From the NCBI GenBank assembly GCA_003116995.1, contig BDSL01000023.1, positions 558,001-622,000 on the forward strand: DNA of 64,000 bases. Reading direction: 5' to 3'. The DNA comes from Yamagishiella unicocca. Taxonomy: Eukaryota; Chlorophyta; Chlorophyceae; Chlamydomonadales; Volvocaceae. The notes beneath the pieces were generated by a model. It did no database searches. It was not told the DNA's origin and saw only the letters and a program-made list of their open reading frames with translations. The position numbers were made by a program, and so were the translations under genes. This document shows, piece by piece, positions 56,910 to 64,000 of the stretch (the first letter of the stretch is position 1; every line of letters begins with the position of its first letter).

Positions 56910-58231
56910 CTAGTCTCCCTCCGCAGCAGCGGCACCACCAGTCCGCAAAACACCACCGCCAGCCGTGACCCCGCTCGCCGGACCCACACCATCCGCGCCA
57001 GGCGCCGCGGCCTGTTGCCGCTCCTCGTGGGTACGACGCCGTGTGCTTCGCCGTTGCGGCGCTGGCAAGAAGGCTGCGAGCAGCCGCTCGCGCGAGCCGG
57101 CGGGCTTGCCCTCGCGCACTGCCTTGCGCAGCCGGTCCCAGTGCGAGGTGTTGGGTACTGCGTTGGCGTGGTCTTGCCTGCCGGTGCCTGTGGCCCGATG
57201 TGGGTCGGAAGCAGGAGGGCGGCGCTGGGCTTCGTCGCAAACGCCGTCGTGACAGCCATCGTGTCATGCTGACGGCCTTCACGTACGACATCGACGTGGC
57301 GCAAGGACGCCGATCCGGCCCGGTTCCCAACACGCGCTCCAACCCATCCCTGCCTCTTCTCCCCCGGTCCCTCACCAGTGCCCCAGAACTCGCACTCGGA
57401 CGCCCGCACGTCGCACACGTAACAGTAGCACTGCGGCGAGTGAAAAACGGGCATTGATCACTCAATTTGAGACATCGGGAGCAGCTGCACGTGCTAAGCT
57501 GTTGGCACCTACGCCCAAAGTGCTTTTAACCCCAAGCCGTAGCCAGTTGGCCGTGTGCCAACTCACGCATAATCGGGTGGGATCCATCTGGGTCAGACGG
57601 CCCGGTGAGCTTTTGCCTGTATCCTGGCAGCGACTGGTATCCTTCGCTACGTAACCAAGCGCACCTGATCACACCAGCTAGCGTTGGATTGGGAACCGCC
57701 AGACACGAAGCGGTGCTCCGAGCAGCAGGACCGCGGGTGGGGCAGATCGCTGGTGGCCACCTGGAGGAAACGGGATGACGTCCGATTGTCTCAAAGGACT
57801 CCAGCCGCGCGGAAGCTGTTGGCTTCCGCCTGGACAGATATGCAGTAATCCTAGCCTTTGCACTAGCCCTCGCTAGCCGGATCCGTTGTTGGACGCGCCT
57901 GGTTGAAGGTGGCGGTAATACTGACGCCGTTAGGATCGTCATCCATGGCGTGCTGTGCGCCGCCCTGGTGGCCGGAGTGAGCTTTGGTTGGTTGGCTTGC
58001 AGTCATGGGCTTGCCAAAGACCTTCCGCTTGAAATCCGCCGCACTAAGGTCTTCGACGTCTGAGTCCATGAAATCGCGCATGATAACGACGTCGCTGTCG
58101 TCGCTTTGACAAGGCACAGCTGGAACAGCCGGGACCCGCGGCCGCTTCCTAGTCCTAGGCCCCGTTTCATCGTCCAGCCCGGTCAAGTCTATCGACTCCT
58201 CAAGTGCCAGGTTCACGGATGGAAGCAGCAT
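56910..58231 (-). CDS. Free-standing DLPH/CYCYVCD module protein (gene B)
   Basis: A 253-residue paralogue of the N-terminus of gene A. Exons: 58231-57899, 57760-57665, 57430-57376, 57187-56910. Residues about 8-20 contain EESIDLTGLDDE and about 45-62 contain SDDSDVVIM and DSDVEDLS, acidic SUMO-interacting-motif-like stretches, with basic RKRPR between. Exon 2 (96 nt) encodes ATSDLPHPRSCC. Exon 3 (55 nt) encodes CYCYVCDVRASECEFWGTG, and exon 4 starts GRQDHANAV with a following W-D-R-L-R-K. The last 65 residues are basic, then Gly/Ala-rich. Exons 2 and 3 have exactly the same length and phase as in genes A and C. Intron 1 appears to use a GC donor (CAG|GCGCGT). The Cys/His pattern suggests a small metal-binding domain. 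I recall similar short C-Y-C-Y-V-C-D motifs in plant RIN13-like proteins but have not checked. Biochemical role unknown. Confidence 0.72.
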
Positions 58232-60018
58232 GTCGCGCTGTATGCCTACGGTCCGCAAGTTCGAGGTGGCGCTTGACGTGAGGGAGCGAAGTCTCAGGAA
58301 TCAAAACTTCTATTCGCGCAAATCCCGCGCATGCGCAACCCGAAGGGCGGGAAAGACCTTTGCCACGTCTTGAGGCCATAGACTGTAAAATCTGGTTATG
58401 CTTGTGGAGGACTTCATATGCCCGACCTGCAATGAAGGCCGGATTTATAGCAATTGGTGCGGGTATGGACGGATAGGCAGGGATGGGCCCGTGGGTCATC
58501 TGTGCTTTGATATAACCTGCAAAGCCTTCTGCCCTGAACCATACTTATGGCATCGCGGCGGTCCGGAAGAGACGTGAGCTAAATTGGTGAGGATCTAGAA
58601 AGGTGCACAGACCTGTTCTTCGGAGCCGTGACCTGCTGGAAGGAGGGTATGACAGACGTTTCGCATCTGGCATCTAGGGGGTGGGTACCTGAACGGCATC
58701 TAGCTGGCAGCGGCATCTGGATACCTTCCTAATGGCATCTGGCTATCGGGAACCCGCATCTGGCTGCCGCCCAACCCGCATCTAGCGCGCATCTGGTTGC
58801 CCTGAAAGCTGCATCTGGCTGGCAGGAGGCCCCCCCTCAGCGGCATCTGGATACCCCAAAACCCGCCTCTAGATACTGAAGGTGCCCCCCTTCGGCCGCA
58901 TCTGGCTGCGGGTGGTCCGGCATCTTCGTTCAGGTGCCTACCCGCATCTGAGGCCCGGTCCTACCCTCCATGCTGGACATCACTGCTGGACGTCACTTAC
59001 ATTGGATAGCTGATACAAATATCGCACATTTGCAAGATGCGCTTACCTGCAACTATGCCGTAGTACGATAGCAGCCAAACTGCATGCGGCAAGAACCGCA
59101 CTATCGGGGACATGCTGAGTTGGAGATGTCGGTCCTGTAGGCGAAAGCACCGATGCCAGCCTTGCATCGCTTATCCCACCGCTAACGCTAATCAGTCAAG
59201 AACTAACGGACAGGCGACTGGCACTGTGCCTTGCGGAAACGACATGAGCCGCTCAGGGAAGGAATGCGCCCCCGTTTGGCAGTCAGACTGGCGCCGTGCT
59301 CCAGTTGTCTACCTGTCGGACGAAACATCCAATCAATACCTGCCTGCTACGTCAGTTATGCCACAAGTTGGACGCCAAGTAGATACCCAGTGGACCCAGA
59401 ACATCCGCCTTATTGCAGGTACCGGTAAGCGCAGGTCGACACCACACCGCCTTTTAACAAACAGACCCATACAACCAAGAAGCAAGACCGTTCCTTTGTT
59501 TACGCATCCTTGTTTCATGTCATCTAGAGTAGCTGTCCCGCAGCAACTCCCGCCTCTTACGGCCCGCAGCAGGCGAAGCATAGCCGCTTGCCGCCAGCGA
59601 GACCCCTCCTTCCGTCCAAGCCCTTTACCGCACAATCCCTTTTTAAGTCGCAGAGTTCGGTTGGTTGCGAGCATCATATCACCAAACCCAGATTGGAAAC
59701 CGGGGCTACGCTCCGGTCGCCAAAGCAAGCAAGGGCCGTCCCTGTCCGTAAGCTGGTCTCGGACGAAACTGCAACAGCCATACACCTGGTCAAGACAACC
59801 TCAACCCCGGTAAACCACCAGCAAGTACCGGTAATCTGCCCCTGTCTGCTGGCCTCTCATGACTTGTCCTTTGTACATTTCCACCAGCCGTCGCACGCAG
59901 CTACGTTTGGCCGCGGCAAGCTCAGTCCCCGGTTGCAAAGCTGCTGATGTTGCAAGGTAACCATGCGGCGCAAGGATGCCGCCGCCCGGTGCTGCTAATG
60001 CTTGTCAACACATCGTCA
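58232..60018. other. Intergenic region between genes C and B
   Basis: Contains the gene B upstream region with the GCATCTGG motif cluster (58661-58950) and the 3' flank of gene C. A 233-codon plus-strand frame at 59112-59813 shows no domain and is not called. Confidence 0.45.
58661..58950. repeat. Cluster of about fourteen GCATCTGG-like motifs
   Basis: The octamer GCATCTGG or close variants (GCATCTAG, GCCTCTAG, GCATCTTC, GCATCTGA) recurs every 10-40 bases without a fixed period. Preceding bases are usually C/G-rich and following bases are often CTGGC or ATACC. On the minus strand the core reads CCAGATGC, which contains the E-box form CAGATG. It begins about 430 bases upstream of the gene B start codon. 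Confidence 0.8.
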
Positions 60019-62093
60019 CTACCGTCCATCGAGGAGCATCACATTGACGGCGTCCGCCGCTGCTGACTTTGCATCCGTATGGCCGCGCCTGCAGCCCTTG
60101 ACGCCAATGCAGTCCCAAGGCATGGGAAGCATCAGATGGGGCGTTCAGCCTTGCGCTACATGGTGCAAGGGTTGTCTTCGCAGACATGCTATTTTGGTAG
60201 TGTGCCCGAAGCCGCATCGCCATACTCACGCAGGCGCATGCGCGTGCATCTGATCTCGCTGCCTCTGCAGCAGCTCAAGCCGCTGTCGCAGTTCCGCCCC
60301 GGCCAGGTTTATCAGATGCTCATCTGGCAGCTGCCCCTGCTGCCGCCACCGCTCTACCAGGTCTTTCAAACACAATGGCCTCCGCTGCTGCTCCAGCCTC
60401 CGCTGCTGCTGCCGCTGTTGCTCCAGCATCCGCCGCGCCTCCTTCCGCTGCTGCCAGTTCTCGTCCCGCTTACGCTCCATCTCCGCCATTTGTTGCTCTT
60501 GTGCGCTCAGCTGCTGCTGATGCTTTTTGGGTGCTGCAACCTGGCTTATCGCAGGCGGTTTGGGCCGCTGCGGTGGCACCTGCGCCAAGCGCGTCATCGC
60601 CTCCTGCTGCCAGCTGCTGCCGCTGCTGCTCCCCCGACGGCCGCCCCCAGCGTTGAACGCGGCGCGCACGACCTCCCGCTAACCCTCGCGCGCCGCCAGG
60701 CGAAGCTGGTTCCATTCCGCTAGCTGCCGTGCGTTGGCATGGTCTTCCTTACGAGCGCCTGCCGGATTGGCGCCGGAGTGGATCCAGGTTGGTTTCAAGA
60801 TGGTTCCAATTGGATCCAGGGAAAGCCCTTAAGGTGCAGGTTTCTCTGCAAGGCGTCTGATTACGGCTCGGGGTCAAATCAGTGACGAGTTATTATACGT
60901 TTTTTTAACACAAAGTATAAACTACAGTCTAGTAAGCTAATGAAAATAGCCGTAAGGTGACGAGCACGGCGGCCTCTCTATCGCAAAGGTGCCTGTTCGC
61001 AGGGCACCAAGTGCAAGCACAAAAAATAAAGTGAAGTGCTGCTCGAGGCACTGCCGGGGACTGGCGCCAACAGGAGGTGGCCGTAAAGGATAGCAGCTGG
61101 CTCTTGCGCAATGCAGCTGCCAGCACGGGCGGCTGCGCTGCGACCCAGTTCGTACACCGGACGCAAGCACTCAGGCCATGGCACTCAAGGCCGAGGTCCC
61201 GGCAGAGGTTTCGGCCAGTGCCATGCGCCTCGCTGCTCCGCCGTCCTTGCCAAACGGGCCCCAACCCATCCCTGCCTCGTCCCCCCCCGTCCCTCACCCG
61301 TGCCCCAGAACTCGCACTCGGACGCCCTCACGTCGCACACGTAGCAGTAGCACTGCGGAGGGAGGGTGCGCAGGGAGCACAGGCCGGCCGCCAGGTCCAG
61401 AGTTTCACGGTAGTAGGGTGCTCGGTGCGTGGGCATGGGCTAAGCTTGCAAAGAGGTGATTCCACATACCGGTATGGCAAGCAGCGCAAGACCCCAAACC
61501 CTGCACCGCGCCCGCCTTGGACCCCCACTCCTCAGCACCCGGCCGGCCGCACCCACTGCCTCGCTGCGTGCTTTCGGAGTACGCGAACGCACCCACCTGT
61601 GTGCAGTGCTTGTGATTTGTGCTGACGACGCCAAAGGTGAAGCGATGGACCGCGCAGTCCGGGCGCGAGTGGGGCAGGTCCCGAGTGGCCACCTGAAGGG
61701 AGGGTGTGGGGCCGTTGGCATCTGATGCAGCGGGATGGGCCGTGGTGTAAGTGCCAAGAAGGTACGAGGGGACCGACGAGTGCGTACCTTGCCGAAGGAA
61801 GCGGTAATGATCACGCCCTCCTCCTCCTCCCCCTCATCATCACCATCACCATCTTCCTCCTCGTCACCATCGTCGTCGCTACCGTCGCAATTTGCTTCAC
61901 GTGCTGCTATGCGGTCCCCTCTCGCCAATGTTCGCTTAAACTGGCCGGGGCTGATGTCCTCGACGTCCGAATCGGCGGTGTCGCGCAGAAGCACAACGTC
62001 TGAGTCACTGTGCGCAGACGTGGCGCAGCGCCTGCGTTTCTGCCCTTGAGCATGGCCACCGCTAGCCGTGGTAATGCCGACGGCACCACGCAT
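60019..62093 (-). CDS. DLPH/CYCYVCD module protein with in-frame TAG (gene C)
   Basis: Third copy of the module. Exons: 62093-61788, 61692-61597, 61352-61298, 60758-60230, 60088-60019. Exon 1 encodes basic KRRRC, then HSDSDVVLL, DSDVEDISPGQFKR and a long Asp/Glu run ending GVIITASFGK. Exon 2 (96 nt) encodes VATRDLPHSRPDC, exon 3 (55 nt) CYCYVCDVRASECEFWGTG, and exon 4 ARKEDHANARQL then LRLAAREG. A TAG at 60681-60679 then stops the frame, giving 178 residues. The same frame continues immediately for about 150 codons of Gln/Arg/Glu-rich, coiled-coil-like sequence (RRMLEQQRQQQRRLEQQRR, then VERWRQQGQLPDEH), reaches a GTGAGT donor, and joins in phase to a last exon ending VMLLDGR-stop. Full length with the TAG bypassed would be about 351 codons. 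The start is the ATG at 62093, but an upstream exon with a VDLT motif, as in A and B, cannot be excluded. Confidence 0.65.
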
Positions 62094-63092
62094 CGCGCTG
62101 TCCGGGCGGTCAGGAACCCAGCACGGAGGTCAAAGACTGCTCTACACCACAGCACTGCTAGAATCTACTGGATTATGGCAAGCTCATACAGTATTTAACC
62201 GGAGACAGCTTTGCAAGGATGCCTTGGTGCCTGTGCGAGCATTCGCGCTTCAAATCATTTCCGCGCGTTCGCGGTCATATCAAGGCTAACCTTCCTGTGG
62301 CAGCGAGACTAATTTGAATGCCACCTCACTCTTATATTCTGCTCTGCTTTCCTTAATAGCCTCGGCCACAGTTGACGCACGACACTTGGCCCACCGCACG
62401 CGTCGCACATACGACACTGCGCAACTGCAGCAATTTACATCTGGAAATTGGGTTTCCTGCTCACTTTACGCAACTTCTGCAAGTATGTGCGCCATGGCGA
62501 GAAATATCGGGATGTTGCACTCATTGCCGGCGCATGGTCCATGATCCCGCAAGGCCGGCAATGACTTGGGCGTTACGTTTGGCGGCCCCGTTACCCCGCA
62601 GGCCCATTCGAGGCTTGACGAGGCATCTTGCGTCATGAGACCTCCAGATCGCATCGTGCCGGTGGGAATGGTGGGAAGTAATATCGTAATTGCGTAAAAT
62701 TACATTACAGCACTCGTTTTGTGCGGCTGATGTTGATGCAGTGTTCAACACCTCGTTCTGACCGAATTACATTGTCTAACTAAGAAGATTGCCGGATGAG
62801 GCCGCAGTCCTAAATCGGCGCCCTTGACAAGAGGTGTCGTACGGTTGCTTGCCCTTACCCAGCCGTACTGCGCCGAAGACAACGTGACAGCGCCGGAATC
62901 GGCAAGCCACGTGTACTAATCCGGCATGCGACTGTCCACCACGTAAGATTGGAGGCCCGGTAATTGACTGCAAAGCGTCTCTTAAACATACATATGAATG
63001 TCTCTCCCCCGCACGCTGATCCGCTCTGCCGCTCACAGCAGCGCGAGTCCCCGCCACAACTTGGCCCCGTGCACAAAACACTCCTCAGTCTG
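62094..63092. other. Intergenic region upstream of gene C
   Basis: Holds the gene C promoter side and the 3' UTR of the glycosyltransferase-like gene, with two adjacent minus-strand TGTAA signals at 62700-62709. No exon is supported. Confidence 0.45.
62700..62709 (-). terminator. Two adjacent TGTAA poly(A) signals
   Basis: TTACATTACA on the plus strand is TGTAATGTAA on the minus strand, about 390 bases after the stop codon at 63093. Assigned by position and motif. Confidence 0.45.
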
Positions 63093-64000
63093 TCAGGTGG
63101 TCTTAGTAAACACCAAAGTAGTGTTCATAGTTTTGCCGCGGGCGTACCGCTCCTGCAGTGGTGCAACAGACAGCGGATGCAGTGAGTTGAAGCCAACTGC
63201 CAGGAGGGGCAGGACATGCAGCAAATGGCTCCTCGTACAAATGGTGACATGGAGGGGACCAATTACCCTAATATTGGATCTTCGGCGTTTCTGCAGCCCC
63301 CTTTCCTTCACACCTTTTCCATCTCCCCCTCTTTCCCCCAAGTCCAGTAGCATGCGCGCGTCCAGGTGTCCGAAGACTATGCACCAGCTACACTACCCAT
63401 GTCGAGTTACCGGTCCTTTTCTGTAACCCTTCTTCCATCCCCCCGCCCTCCCGAGAACCCCGCCCTGACCTGCATGATGATGCTGGACATGCTGCTGTAC
63501 GACGTCCCGATGAATACGTCAGCCTCGTACGAGATCTCTTCCTCAACCATCCCCAGCAGCGAAATGCTCCTGTACGGACAACGCAGCAACCGTCACCCTC
63601 GGCAAACATCCTCACCGGAGAACAGGTGACAGCCCGCGCGAGGGGCGCGACGTTGTACGAGGCCAGGGGAGTGCTCTCCCCTAAGGTGCCCTCACCTGTA
63701 CCCAACGGCGTCCTCAAGATCCTGCTCGTCGTAGAAGACCGGTTCCAGGCCCGCAGCGCCGTACATACTACTGATGCGCCCCCTCAGCTCGGGGTACGAC
63801 ATCACGAACAGGTTCCGGAGCTTGCGATCCTCCATGTAGAAGCGCGTCTGGTTCACAAATACGTTCAGCAGGTTGGGGTTCTTGCACATACCCCGAGCAA
63901 GCCGTCGGTTGACATTGGGGTGCCTCCAAACGTACAGGCCTGTGAGGACGTTCACGCCGTCGGCCAGAGGGCGAGGTGTCAGCGTGTAGGTCGGAAGTCT
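63093..64000 (-). CDS. Probable fucosyltransferase-like glycosyltransferase, C-terminal part
   Basis: The gene enters from beyond the right edge. Exons seen: 64000-63696 (partial), 63569-63470, 63152-63093; phases fit and the stop is TGA at 63093. The visible C-terminus contains ADGVNVLTGLYVWRHPN, YMEDRKLRNLFVMSYPEL, GLEPVFYDEQDL, EADVFIGTSYSSMSSIIMQ and ends ERYARGKTMNTTLVF plus a few residues. A stretch of the form D-V-F-I-G-x-S-x-S-S-M near the end resembles the acceptor-side loop of GT-B fold O-fucosyltransferases and related enzymes, which would act in the secretory pathway. The N-terminus, where a signal anchor should be, is outside the window, so the class is tentative. Confidence 0.5.

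Noticed and set aside
59112..59813. A 233-codon plus-strand frame
   Set aside because: No domain, no splice partners, composition like surrounding non-coding sequence.
60470..60760. An intron removing the TAG of gene C
   Set aside because: The only GT near the stop (GTTAGC) leaves phase 1, and no downstream AG restores the coding frame.

Overview
This window looks like nuclear DNA of a volvocine-type green alga (a Chlamydomonas relative). The coding exons are GC-rich. Genes are broken by many short introns with GTGAGT/GTGCGT donors and CAG acceptors. TGTAA, the usual green-algal poly(A) signal, occurs in plausible 3' positions. Every gene model here was built by hand from reading-frame phase, splice consensus and recognisable protein motifs. 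There is no transcript or database support, so species and expression are unknown.

Layout, left to right. 1-2.9 kb: no gene, one 16-bp tandem repeat. 2.9-6.9 kb (+): an eight-exon Old Yellow Enzyme. 8.1-12.2 kb (-): an F-box-like leucine-rich-repeat protein. 14.8-17.9 kb (+): a PP2C phosphatase with an N-terminal four-cysteine motif. 18.7-21.2 kb (-): a seven-exon SEC14/CRAL-TRIO protein convergent with the phosphatase. 24.6-34.6 kb (-): a roughly 19-exon GAF-like/TKL protein kinase with minisatellites in its introns. 34.6-42.7 kb: an AT-richer, probably transposon-derived stretch with a semi-palindromic 31-bp repeat family. 42.7-55.3 kb (-): a 27-exon SNF2/RAD5-type helicase with an embedded RING finger. 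56.9-58.2 kb and 60.0-62.1 kb (-): two further genes. 63.1-64.0 kb (-): the 3' end of a probable glycosyltransferase that runs out of the window.

The most notable structure is at 53.7-62.1 kb. Three neighbouring minus-strand genes (called C, B and A in transcription order) carry the same module: an acidic N-terminus with SUMO-interacting-motif-like DSDVV / VDLT stretches, a 96-nt exon with D-L-P-H, a 55-nt exon with C-Y-C-Y-V-C-D, and an exon beginning with D-H-A-N. Exon lengths and phases of the two middle exons are identical in all three. In gene A the module is the N-terminus of the SNF2 helicase. B and C are free-standing. C has an in-frame TAG followed by a further well-formed coding region that is still correctly spliced. 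This suggests local duplication of a chromatin or SUMO-linked module, with one copy tethered to a remodeller or ubiquitin ligase.
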